This document shows, one piece after another, positions 6,207 to 13,344 of a stretch of DNA of 14,757 nucleotides. The stretch is taken from the NCBI GenBank assembly GCA_025357775.1, contig JANXOQ010000064.1, forward strand, positions 1-14,757, in the 5' to 3' direction. Below the pieces are notes generated by a model. That model saw only the letters and a list, made by a program, of their open reading frames with translations, had not been told where the DNA came from and ran no database searches. Origin of the DNA: Ferruginibacter sp. GTDB taxonomy: Bacteria; Bacteroidota; Bacteroidia; Chitinophagales; Chitinophagaceae. Every line of letters starts with the position of its first letter. Position 1 is the stretch's first letter. Made by a program: the position numbers and the translations under genes.

Positions 6207-8369
6207 TTAAGGTTGTTCATCTTTTTGTAAAGTAGTATCAGTTATAGTTTTCTTTTTTTCATCTCGTAAAATTGCCACAGGTTTATCAATGTTTTTTTGT
6301 TCGCTCTCTTTTTTCTTTTTTTCTTTTTCTTGCTTCTCTTTTATCAATTTTGTAATAGCATCTTCTTCTTCAGTATCTCCTTCTTCTAAACCAGTTGTAT
6401 CTTTTATAATTTTAATAAAACCTTTCGCAATAAGGTATGCAGAGTCTCCTGCATGCCTTACAGAGTCTTGCCTACGTAGCTCCACAGCTATACGTGGTGG
6501 AATTAAATTTGTTTTTTGCATTTTTTCTATCAGCGCCAATCTAGACTTATCAGTAATAGAATCTTTTAAATATTTTTCTATCATTAAACTTACAATTGGT
6601 GCAGCGAACCATGCACCTTGCCCAGAGTTTTCTACTACACACATGATGGCAATTTTTGGGTTTTCTCTTGGTGCAAAAGCACAAAAGAAAGAGTGGTTTT
6701 TTTGTTTTACACCACGAATATAATTTTCTACTGTACCTGTTTTACCACACATGGTAATACCTTTTATTTTTGCTCGCTGCCCTGTACCCCTTTCTACTAC
6801 TCCTTCCATACCGTCATGCACCACATCAAAAATACTATCAGGTATATTTATGGGGTGTTTCTTTTCTTTGTATTGTTTTAGTACTTCATATCTATCGCCA
6901 CCATCTATAGAGTCTACTACATGTGGGGTAATATACCAGCCTTTATTGGCAATATAAGCCATTTCGTTTGCCACTTGCAATGGTGTTGTTAATACCTCTC
7001 CTTGCCCAATACTTACAGAGCGAAAGCTGCAATAATTCCATTTTCCTTTTCCATACACTTTATTAAAATCATTTGGTGTGGGTATATTTCCTCTTTTTTC
7101 TGTTGGTACATCTACACCTAGCTTGCGACCAAGCCCAAATGCATACATATACTTATCCCAGTTTGCAAGGCTACTATCAATATTTAATGTACTGTCTGCA
7201 TTAGAATATTTAGGATTATTAATTACTCTTTGCATTACAGTAGCAAAATAGGTATTGTCTGATACTGTTATAGCACCCCTTAAGTTAAATGTACCATAGT
7301 CCAAGCACTTCATTGGCTTGCCACTTCCACAACCATAAAAAGCACCCCTACAGCCAACGGAAAAATCGGGTGTAATTACTCCTTCATGCAGCCCTACTAA
7401 AGCTTGTAAAGTTTTAAATGTAGAGCCTGGTGAGTAAGTTGCATTCACTGTTCTATTTAATAAAGGTAAAGCTGGGTTTAATAACAATTCCGATAAATGT
7501 TTTTTTCTATTTGTTCCTGTTAAAAATTTTGGTTGATAAGTTGGCGCACTTACCATGGCTAAAATACCGCCAGTTCTAGGGTCAATTGCTACAACAGAAC
7601 CAAGTTTATTTTCCATTAGTTTTTCTCCAAGTTCTTGTAATTTTATATCTAGGGAAGTATGTAAGTTTTGACCAGCTACAGGCATTGTATCATGCTTTCC
7701 ATTTTCTAATTTTTCCGTTAGCCTGTTTTTATTATCTCTCTTCCAATATTCTATGCCTCGTTGCCCCATCAATACTTTTTCATAGCTTCTTTCTATTCCA
7801 GTTTTACCTGCATAATCTCCAGAGTTATAGCCTTCGTCTTTGTGTTTTTTTAAAAAATTGGTATCTACTTCTGATGTATAGCCAAGTACATTTGCTGCGG
7901 CATCAAAAGGATAAGTGCGCATACTACGCTCCTGCATAAAAAAAGCTGGCTCTAATAAATACATACTCTCGTTAAGCATCGCTATTCTATCTTCTGATAA
8001 TAATCCTTCAAATACAGAAGTTCTTGTTCTACCATTTTTAAAAATAAGTTCGCTCACTTTTTTATTAAACTGTGCAGTATCTATACCCATTACTTTGCAA
8101 ATGGCATTCGTGTCTATCCCTTTTAGTTTATTGGGCGTTAGCATTAAATCATACGAAGTAGTATTTTCTAAAATGGCTTTGTTGGTTCTATCAAACACAA
8201 TTCCTCTTTCGGGGTATATTACTTTTCTAAATGTGCCTTGTGCCAATGCAGCTTCGCCTAGCCCGCTAGAAAATAACTGCAAATGGGCTAATTGTGCAAT
8301 GATTATAAAAAACATTGCAATAAAAACAAGCATTACTACATTTTTTCTACTTTGGTTAAAGACAGGCAT
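6207..8369 (-). CDS. mrdA: Penicillin-binding protein 2, elongasome transpeptidase
   Basis: This 720-residue class B PBP cross-links new lateral-wall peptidoglycan as RodA's partner. It has one N-terminal transmembrane helix (10-31), a dimerisation/pedestal region beginning with RGIVFDRTNKAILENT (55-70), and a transpeptidase domain. The catalytic motifs are intact: SPGSTFK (S316 nucleophile, K319), SDN (370-372) and KTG (543-545). A segment with cysteines at 340, 347 and 355 (SVGCRGAFYGCGSGKPMKC) could hold a disulfide or metal. After the catalytic domain comes a charged tail (about 660-720) with EKQEKEKKKKESEQ, which makes the protein longer than E. coli PBP2. The ATG at 8369 places the transmembrane helix correctly. 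A 125-base leader separates it from mreD. Confidence 0.95.
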   Translation of the reverse strand: MPVFNQSRKNVVMLVFIAMFFIIIAQLAHLQLFSSGLGEAALAQGTFRKVIYPERGIVFDRTNKAILENTTSYDLMLTPNKLKGIDTNAICKVMGIDTAQFNKKVSELIFKNGRTRTSVFEGLLSEDRIAMLNESMYLLEPAFFMQERSMRTYPFDAAANVLGYTSEVDTNFLKKHKDEGYNSGDYAGKTGIERSYEKVLMGQRGIEYWKRDNKNRLTEKLENGKHDTMPVAGQNLHTSLDIKLQELGEKLMENKLGSVVAIDPRTGGILAMVSAPTYQPKFLTGTNRKKHLSELLLNPALPLLNRTVNATYSPGSTFKTLQALVGLHEGVITPDFSVGCRGAFYGCGSGKPMKCLDYGTFNLRGAITVSDNTYFATVMQRVINNPKYSNADSTLNIDSSLANWDKYMYAFGLGRKLGVDVPTEKRGNIPTPNDFNKVYGKGKWNYCSFRSVSIGQGEVLTTPLQVANEMAYIANKGWYITPHVVDSIDGGDRYEVLKQYKEKKHPINIPDSIFDVVHDGMEGVVERGTGQRAKIKGITMCGKTGTVENYIRGVKQKNHSFFCAFAPRENPKIAIMCVVENSGQGAWFAAPIVSLMIEKYLKDSITDKSRLALIEKMQKTNLIPPRIAVELRRQDSVRHAGDSAYLIAKGFIKIIKDTTGLEEGDTEEEDAITKLIKEKQEKEKKKKESEQKNIDKPVAILRDEKKKTITDTTLQKDEQP

Positions 8370-8494
8370 TTGGGTTGGTGATTGGTTATTTGTTGATTAT
8401 CTATATGTTGATTAATTAGATGTAAGTTATAATAAGTAAATTTTTTTTTAACAACTGATAATAGACAAGTCGGAAATCATAAATTTAAAATTTC
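8370..8494 (-). other. mreD-mrdA intergenic leader, CA-rich near the mrdA start
   Basis: This 125-base gap inside an otherwise tight operon has no ORF and no convincing TAnnTTTG box. Read on the minus strand, the last 45 bases before the mrdA ATG are a degenerate run of AATCAACA, AATAACC, AATCACC and AACCC words, poor in structure. It could be an unstructured ribosome-loading leader. No terminator hairpin was found. Confidence 0.5.
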
Positions 8495-9028
8495 TTACAC
8501 AGTGTTTGTTTTAAACTTTTGTTTTCTTACAAAAATTAATTCTGTTACAATTATTAGTACAATACTTATAACAGTAGATAAAATAGTTTTTGCCAAAAAA
8601 TACCAAACATTTCCAAACTGCCAAGCTTCTAATAAAAAAAGCCAAGCATTGTGAAATAAACATAATACAGTAGTAAAAATAGAATAAGGAATAACACCAC
8701 CCATACTTTTTATAGAAGGCTCTTCAAAGTTAGTGTCTGCACCTTCTTGCTGTATAAAAAGAGCTACTAAAAATGGTCTAATGTAGGCTATAAGCACACA
8801 TGCGGCTGCATGAAAACCAGGGTTATGCTGAAAACTATCAAGCACAAACCCATAAATAAAAGCTATAGCCATTAGCCAAGCTCTTTTCATTTTAAATGGC
8901 AACCAAAGTATAAATAAAAAATATAAATATGGAGTTACCATTTGGTGCAAGTGTATTTTATCTAATACAAATACTTGTACCAGCATAAATAATATGCACC
9001 TTAAAATATTTTTTACTAAAATGCTCAT
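8495..9028 (-). CDS. mreD: MreD, rod-shape-determining membrane protein
   Basis: This 177-residue integral membrane protein belongs to the elongasome. About six hydrophobic helices are visible (roughly 7-24, 32-48, 52-67, 72-92, 114-134, 143-165). The family signature YGFVLDSFQHNPGFHAAACV (59-78) carries the conserved aspartate D64 and the PG-HA element, followed by AYIRPF. MreD bridges MreC to the cytoplasmic MreB filament and to RodA/PBP2. Its ATG (9028-9026) follows the mreC stop codon with no spacing, indicating translational coupling. Sequence conservation in this family is low, so operon position contributes to the call. Confidence 0.9.
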   Translation of the reverse strand: MSILVKNILRCILFMLVQVFVLDKIHLHQMVTPYLYFLFILWLPFKMKRAWLMAIAFIYGFVLDSFQHNPGFHAAACVLIAYIRPFLVALFIQQEGADTNFEEPSIKSMGGVIPYSIFTTVLCLFHNAWLFLLEAWQFGNVWYFLAKTILSTVISIVLIIVTELIFVRKQKFKTNTV

Positions 9029-9886
9029 TTAGTTATTAGTTGTTGTTGCTTTTTCTAAAATTTTCTTTACTGCTACATCATCAATATTTTGAATGGCATA
9101 TACATATTCAATATTGTAAAAATCTGCAGCTGTTTTAAAAGTTATTCTAAAATTATTTTTTCCAGTCTCTGATTTCACATCAATTACTTTTCCAAACATA
9201 ATGCCTTTGGGAAATGTGGTTGTTAAACCACTAGTAATAATTGAATCTCCTTTAGCAACCTTAGCGCTTCCAGCTACATTACTTAATGTAATAATGTTAG
9301 GTTGTTTCCCATCCCAACTAAGTGTACCCGTTTCTCCACCTTTAAATAATTTACCACTAAGGTGACTATCTTTATGCAGCAAGCTCATTATAACAGCATA
9401 ATCTCCATCTATTTCTGTAACTATGCCCACCACATCATTATTTATGCCCACAACACCCATTCCTCTTACAAAGTTTTTTACATTAGGTCCATACACTACT
9501 ATAAAATTACTTTGGCTGGTGGTATTGCTTGATATAATTTTTGCGCTTAAATAGTTAAACTTTCTAAAGCGCATAAGTGTATCTACTTTTACAGAATCTA
9601 TTATTATTTTATTTGTAGAATCTGGTAAATTATAATTGCTACGAAGTTTATTATACAGCACTTCATTTGCTTTTACTAGAGAGTCATTGGTACGGGAAAG
9701 TTGAAAATAATATTCTACCTTATTGTATTGCTTGTTAATGCCGCCAGTAAAATTATTCATTGTACTACCAAAGGCAGCTTTGTGGTATTTATTGTAGCTT
9801 ACAATATAATAAATACTAAGCCCCTGCAAAAACAGGAAAAAAAGAAGCGTGGAGTAACGCCTAATAAAAAGAAAAATATTACGCAC
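9029..9886 (-). CDS. mreC: MreC, elongasome periplasmic scaffold
   Basis: This 285-residue bitopic protein has an N-terminal transmembrane helix (9-29), a coiled-coil stretch (about 50-84) and the paired beta-barrel domain. Typical elements include SAKIISSNTTSQSNFIVV (114-131), GVVGINNDVVGIVTEI (144-159) and the signature GDSIITSGLTTTFPKGIMFG (213-232). MreC activates PBP2 and organises the machinery in the periplasm. The start codon is GTG (9886-9884): the codon just upstream is an in-frame TAA, and the next methionine (residue 43) would remove the membrane anchor. The gene lies between mreB (105-base gap) and mreD (no gap). Confidence 0.93.
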   Translation of the reverse strand: MRNIFLFIRRYSTLLFFLFLQGLSIYYIVSYNKYHKAAFGSTMNNFTGGINKQYNKVEYYFQLSRTNDSLVKANEVLYNKLRSNYNLPDSTNKIIIDSVKVDTLMRFRKFNYLSAKIISSNTTSQSNFIVVYGPNVKNFVRGMGVVGINNDVVGIVTEIDGDYAVIMSLLHKDSHLSGKLFKGGETGTLSWDGKQPNIITLSNVAGSAKVAKGDSIITSGLTTTFPKGIMFGKVIDVKSETGKNNFRITFKTAADFYNIEYVYAIQNIDDVAVKKILEKATTTNN

Positions 9887-9962
9887 TTAAAATGTAATTG
9901 GTACTTTGGAATTAGTATAGGATAATTAAATTCTTAACTCACATAATCACTCCGATATATTT

Positions 9963-9978
9963 CCTCTTTAGGGAGAGG
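9963..9978. repeat. Small REP-like hairpin between mreB and mreC
   Basis: CCTCT (9963-9967) and AGAGG (9974-9978) form a 5-bp stem with a 6-base loop, followed on the + strand by CTGGGGGAAG. This GC-rich patch is out of keeping with the surrounding AT-rich intergenic sequence. It resembles the CCCCAGCCTCTCC-type intergenic repeats seen in many bacterial genomes. The repeat identity is from memory and unverified. It may modulate mRNA processing between the two genes. Confidence 0.45.
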
Positions 9979-9991
9979 CTGGGGGAAGCAT

Positions 9992-11017
9992 TTAACGCAT
10001 CACAAAAGGGTATCTATCATAATTTTTTAAAGCAATACCTGTACCCCTTACTACGCTTTTTAATGGGTCATCTGCTACATGCACTGGTAATTTTATTTTT
10101 GCTGCTATTCTTTTATCAAGCCCTCTAAGCAAAGCACCACCACCTGTAAGATATAAGCCACGGCGATAAATATCGGATGCTAGCTCAGGTGGAGTTGTTT
10201 CCAACGCTTTTAAAATTGCTTCTTCTATTTTAAACACACTTTTATCTAAAGCTTCTGCTACTTCTTGATAGCTTACCATTACTTGCTTAGGTATACCAGT
10301 TACTAAATCTCTTCCATTTACAGGTATATCGTCGGGTGGATTATCTAAATCTTTCATAGCAGCACCTACTTGTATTTTTATTTGCTCAGCTGTACGCTCA
10401 CCAATTAGCAAAGAATGGTAACGGCGAAGAGCTTCCATAATATCGGCCGTAAATTCATCTCCTGCTACACGTATGCTTTGGTCGCATACAATACCTGCCA
10501 ATGCTATAACGGTAATGCCGGTAGTACCACCACCAATATCAATAATCATATTTCCAACAGGCTCTTCTACATCTATACCTATACCCAAAGCTGCGGCCAT
10601 CGGCTCATGTATTAAATAAACTTCTTTTGCACCTGCTTGCTCTGCACTATCTCTTACGGCACGTTTTTCCACTTCAGTAATGCTACTTGGTATGCATATC
10701 ATCATTCTCCAGCTAGGCGCCATCCATGGTTTTTTTGGATACACCATTTTTATCAACTCACGTATCATTAGTTCCGCAGCATTAAAGTCTGCAATTACTC
10801 CATCTCTTAATGGGCGTACAGTACGAATACTTTCATGGGTTTTTTCGTGCATCATCAATGCCTTTTTACCCACTGCTAATAAAAGTTTAGGATTATTTCT
10901 ATCTAACGCCACTATTGATGGTTCGTTTACAACCACTTCATCGTTATGAATTATGAGGGTATTTGCTGTACCAAGATCAATCGCAATTTCTTGCGTAAAA
11001 AAATTAAAAAGGCCCAT
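9992..11017 (-). CDS. mreB: MreB, actin-like cell-shape protein
   Basis: This 341-residue bacterial actin of standard length forms membrane-associated filaments that orient lateral wall synthesis. The nucleotide-binding motifs are intact: phosphate-1 DLGTANT (14-20), the catalytic-region HEPMAAALG (137-145, E138), phosphate-2 DIGGGTT (160-166), VAGDEFTADI (184-193) and the adenosine motif LTGGGALLRGL (290-300). The N-terminus is short (MGLFNFFTQE) and includes FNFF, which may aid membrane contact. It is the first gene of the elongation operon. The 293 bases upstream contain a strong hairpin (11130-11154) but no perfect TAnnTTTG promoter. Highly conserved; the identification is secure. Confidence 0.98.
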   Translation of the reverse strand: MGLFNFFTQEIAIDLGTANTLIIHNDEVVVNEPSIVALDRNNPKLLLAVGKKALMMHEKTHESIRTVRPLRDGVIADFNAAELMIRELIKMVYPKKPWMAPSWRMMICIPSSITEVEKRAVRDSAEQAGAKEVYLIHEPMAAALGIGIDVEEPVGNMIIDIGGGTTGITVIALAGIVCDQSIRVAGDEFTADIMEALRRYHSLLIGERTAEQIKIQVGAAMKDLDNPPDDIPVNGRDLVTGIPKQVMVSYQEVAEALDKSVFKIEEAILKALETTPPELASDIYRRGLYLTGGGALLRGLDKRIAAKIKLPVHVADDPLKSVVRGTGIALKNYDRYPFVMR

Positions 11018-11052
11018 TTTTAAAGTGTGATAATTTTATATAAGATATAGTT

Positions 11053-11062
11053 GCAAATTTGC
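11053..11062. promoter_or_regulatory. Palindrome GCAAATTTGC upstream of mreB
   Basis: A perfect 10-base palindrome lies 36 bases before the mreB start, in the probable leader or promoter region. It could be an operator half-site pair, but at this AT content a 10-base palindrome may arise by chance. Confidence 0.25.
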
Positions 11063-11129
11063 CATAAATAATTCATTTAACAATGTGAAAATTGTTTTTT
11101 TGTGAAATATTTTTGAAATTATTTTTATT

Positions 11130-11154
11130 AAAACCCTTTTGCACAAAGGGTTTT
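11130..11154. terminator. Bidirectional intrinsic terminator between yqgE and mreB
   Basis: AAAACCCTTT (11130-11139) and AAAGGGTTTT (11145-11154) form a perfect 10-bp stem with loop TGCAC. The stem has an A-tract on one side and a T-tract on the other, the arrangement of a bidirectional rho-independent terminator. It lies 156 bases past the yqgE stop and 112 bases before the mreB start. It probably insulates the elongation operon from yqgE transcription. The rest of the 11018-11310 gap is AT-rich, with no ORF or clear promoter seen. Confidence 0.75.
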
Positions 11155-11310
11155 GCTAATATATTTAGTTTGGCGTGGTTTTTTATTTATTAAGTTTTAC
11201 GTATTATAAAATAATTTACAAATACTAACGGCAATAAGTGATGCATTATTCTAAAGTAAAAATCAATAATTGTTTAAATAATATTTAATTTCTTACTCAA
11301 TTAATTTTAA

Positions 11311-11865
11311 TTAATTTAATTGTGGGTCTTTGGGAAAATGCACCAACATTTTAAATTTTCCACCAAGTTGTGTTAAGCTTGCGTTCCATACTGTGCTTGG
11401 CTTTGTGTCAAACACAAGTACAGTATTTGCTTGGCACATTATCCAAGTGTTTTCTATTAATTCTTCTTCTAATTGCTCAGAATCCCAACCACTATAACCA
11501 AGAAAAAATTTTACTTTATTAGGCTCAATTGTTCTATTCTTTATGAGAATTTTTAGTGTTTCAAAATTACCACCCCAATAAATGCCTTTTGCTATTTCTA
11601 CGGCATCAGTAAAATATTGTGGGTATTGATGTATATAATGTATAGTATCTTTTTGCATAGGTCCGCCAAGGTATAATGGAATTTTATACCCTTCCATGTC
11701 TGTTACTACATCGCTAAGGGTGGTAAGTAGTTTTTTATTTAATGTAAAACCTAGCGTTCCAAAATTTTTACTGTGCTTGCATATTAGCACCACACTCCTG
11801 CTAAAACTAGCATCTTTAAGAAAAGGTTCTGCTATTAATAATGTTCCATTTGTGGCTTCTTTCAT
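11311..11865 (-). CDS. YqgE/AlgH family protein (DUF179)
   Basis: This is a 184-residue soluble protein of the YqgE/AlgH family, a conserved fold whose biochemical role is not established. Matching elements are the opening GTLLIAEPFLKDASFSRSVV (7-26) followed by LICKHS, LGFTLNK (38-44), YLGGPM (65-70), GIYWGGNFE (94-102) and FLGYSGWDSEQLEEEL (121-136) followed by NTW, which are the family's most conserved blocks. The length is typical and the start is well placed. It is transcribed toward mreB but separated from it by a strong terminator, so it is probably its own unit. It is divergent from the histidine kinase gene across a 147-base region with repeated TGCTAA motifs. A weak -7-like TAACTTTA is seen at 11879-11872. 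Confidence 0.93.
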   Translation of the reverse strand: MKEATNGTLLIAEPFLKDASFSRSVVLICKHSKNFGTLGFTLNKKLLTTLSDVVTDMEGYKIPLYLGGPMQKDTIHYIHQYPQYFTDAVEIAKGIYWGGNFETLKILIKNRTIEPNKVKFFLGYSGWDSEQLEEELIENTWIMCQANTVLVFDTKPSTVWNASLTQLGGKFKMLVHFPKDPQLN

Positions 11866-11903
11866 AGCATTAAAGTTATAATTTTTTCATAATTAAAATT
11901 TAA

Positions 11904-11929
11904 TTTTAGCAATTAAATTTTTGCTAAAA
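11904..11929. promoter_or_regulatory. Inverted repeat TTTTAGCAA-N8-TTGCTAAAA, operator-like
   Basis: TTTTAGCAA (11904-11912) and TTGCTAAAA (11921-11929) form a perfect 9-bp inverted repeat around TTAAATTT. The right arm belongs to the 12-base word TGCTAAAAAGTA (11922-11933), which recurs exactly at 11979-11990. The motif sits between two divergent genes, so a dimeric regulator acting on one or both is a reasonable inference. A hairpin role is less likely because no gene ends here. Confidence 0.5.
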
Positions 11930-11964
11930 AGTATTGGTACAAGTTCATATTAATTTTTTGCCCC

Positions 11965-11972
11965 TACATTTG
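11965..11972 (+). promoter_or_regulatory. Candidate -7 box of the histidine kinase promoter
   Basis: TACATTTG is a perfect match to the Bacteroidota -7 element TAnnTTTG, 40 bases before the kinase start. No TTTG is present at the expected -33 distance, so it may be a weak or activator-dependent promoter. The TGCTAAAAAGTA repeats lie on either side of it. Confidence 0.5.
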
Positions 11973-12012
11973 TATTTGTGCTAAAAAGTAAAAATATTAG
12001 CGTGTTTGTTGC

Positions 12013-13338
12013 ATGAAAAAAACTTTCCCCATAATTACAATACTCATCACTGTTAGTCTACTTGGTCTCATTTTTTTTCAGTTACTATGGCTAAATGGAA
12101 TGAAGGAGTATAGAACGCAAAAATTAAAAGATGATTTAGTAAAAGCCACTGGTGCTGCAGGGCGTAGACTTATGGAAGAAAAGACGTCTTTACTTTACCA
12201 AAATAAGAGAGATATTTTGGTAGCTCCTGATAGAATTCAATTTGATTTTAGAAAACACTCCGTAATACAACGTTTTAGTAAAGATGAAATTAATGATATA
12301 TTAAAATCAGAGTTGATAAATACTGGTTTAAAAAAAATAGACTTTGAGTTTGCTGTAACACATGGTACAATTGATGGAGAACAAATAACCACAGAAAAAT
12401 TTTTTCAATATTACAGTGACACAGCTAATAATGTAAAACAGTTAGTTTTACTACAAGGGGAAAGTGGGGGGTTGTTAGAAAATTTTTCGCCAGAAGAATA
12501 CTTAGTCGTTGTTGTACCTAACCAACATGCTATTGTTTTAAAAGAACTTTTTTGGTTTATTATTGGAGCTATTATTTTTACACTTATAATTATAAGTGCA
12601 TTTTTTTTAACACTGCGAACATTGTTTGCACAAAAAAAATTGGGAGAAATAAAGTCTGATTTTATAAATAATATGACGCACGAGTTTAAAACACCACTAG
12701 CAACAATATCACTAGCGGTAGATGCGCTCAAAAATGAAAAGGTAATAGGCAACAAAGAAAAAACAAATTATTTTACAGCTGTTATAAAAGAAGAAAATAA
12801 GCGCATGAATAAGCAAGTAGAAACCATTCTGCAAGCTGCTTTGCTAGAAAAACAAGAAGTACAATTAAATTTAAAAAAACAATCTGCACAAGATTTGATT
12901 ACCAATGCACTTAATAACATTGCGCTGCCAATAGAAGAAAAAGCAGGAAAGTTAGAAGTGCATTTTGATGCAAGCAATGATATGATAATGGCAGACGATG
13001 TGCATTTTACCAATTTTGTAAATAACTTATTAGATAATGCTGTAAAATACTCTAAGCAAAATCCATTAATAAAACTTACTACTTCTAACACGGGTAATAT
13101 GCTTCGAATAAAAATAGAAGACAATGGGATTGGTATGAACAAAGAAACCCTTTCAAGAATCTTTGAAAAATTTTACCGTGCCCATACTGGTAATGTTCAT
13201 AATGTAAAAGGATTTGGGCTTGGACTTAGTTATGTAAAAACTATGGTAGAAGCCCATAAGGGTACAATAAAAGCCGAAAGTATTTTAGGAAAAGGGAGTA
13301 CGTTTACGATTTCTTTTCCCGTCGTAAAATTACCTTGA
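12013..13338 (+). CDS. Membrane sensor histidine kinase
   Basis: This is a 441-residue two-component sensor. TM1 (about 7-27) and TM2 (about 178-203) enclose a periplasmic sensing domain of about 150 residues that I do not recognise. After TM2 come the dimerisation/phosphoacceptor helix with H-box NNMTHEFKTPLATISL (219-234, H223) and a HATPase domain: N-box NNLLDNAVKYS (337-347), G1 EDNGIGM (369-375), F-box IFEKFYRAH (383-391) and G2 KGFGLGLSYVK (399-409). No HAMP domain is evident between TM2 and the H-box. No response regulator gene adjoins it: yqgE is divergent upstream and a receptor pseudogene converges 6 bases downstream. It is therefore an orphan kinase within this window. The ATG at 12013 gives a typical KK-plus-hydrophobic N-terminus. 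Confidence 0.95.
   Translation: MKKTFPIITILITVSLLGLIFFQLLWLNGMKEYRTQKLKDDLVKATGAAGRRLMEEKTSLLYQNKRDILVAPDRIQFDFRKHSVIQRFSKDEINDILKSELINTGLKKIDFEFAVTHGTIDGEQITTEKFFQYYSDTANNVKQLVLLQGESGGLLENFSPEEYLVVVVPNQHAIVLKELFWFIIGAIIFTLIIISAFFLTLRTLFAQKKLGEIKSDFINNMTHEFKTPLATISLAVDALKNEKVIGNKEKTNYFTAVIKEENKRMNKQVETILQAALLEKQEVQLNLKKQSAQDLITNALNNIALPIEEKAGKLEVHFDASNDMIMADDVHFTNFVNNLLDNAVKYSKQNPLIKLTTSNTGNMLRIKIEDNGIGMNKETLSRIFEKFYRAHTGNVHNVKGFGLGLSYVKTMVEAHKGTIKAESILGKGSTFTISFPVVKLP
12581..12598. repeat. Perfect 18-base palindrome inside the kinase gene
   Basis: CACTTATAATTATAAGTG is its own reverse complement. It lies in the codons for TM2 (about residues 190-195). It could form a small hairpin in the mRNA or be a chance product of AT-rich, Ile/Leu-coding sequence. 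Confidence 0.9.
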
Positions 13339-13344
13339 TATATA

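Noticed and set aside
6289..6723. Antisense 144-residue open frame opposite mrdA.
   Set aside because: It is rich in Phe/Ser from the complement of Lys/Glu codons and lies wholly within a clear PBP2 gene.
7915..8415. Antisense 166-residue open frame overlapping the mrdA start.
   Set aside because: The opposite strand encodes the PBP2 N-terminus with a clear membrane helix and domain; there is no family resemblance.
11170..11203. Plus-strand promoter-like TTTG-N18-TAAGTTTT and a possible small RNA in the gap upstream of mreB.
   Set aside because: The -7 box misses its last G and no structured transcript or terminator follows on that strand.
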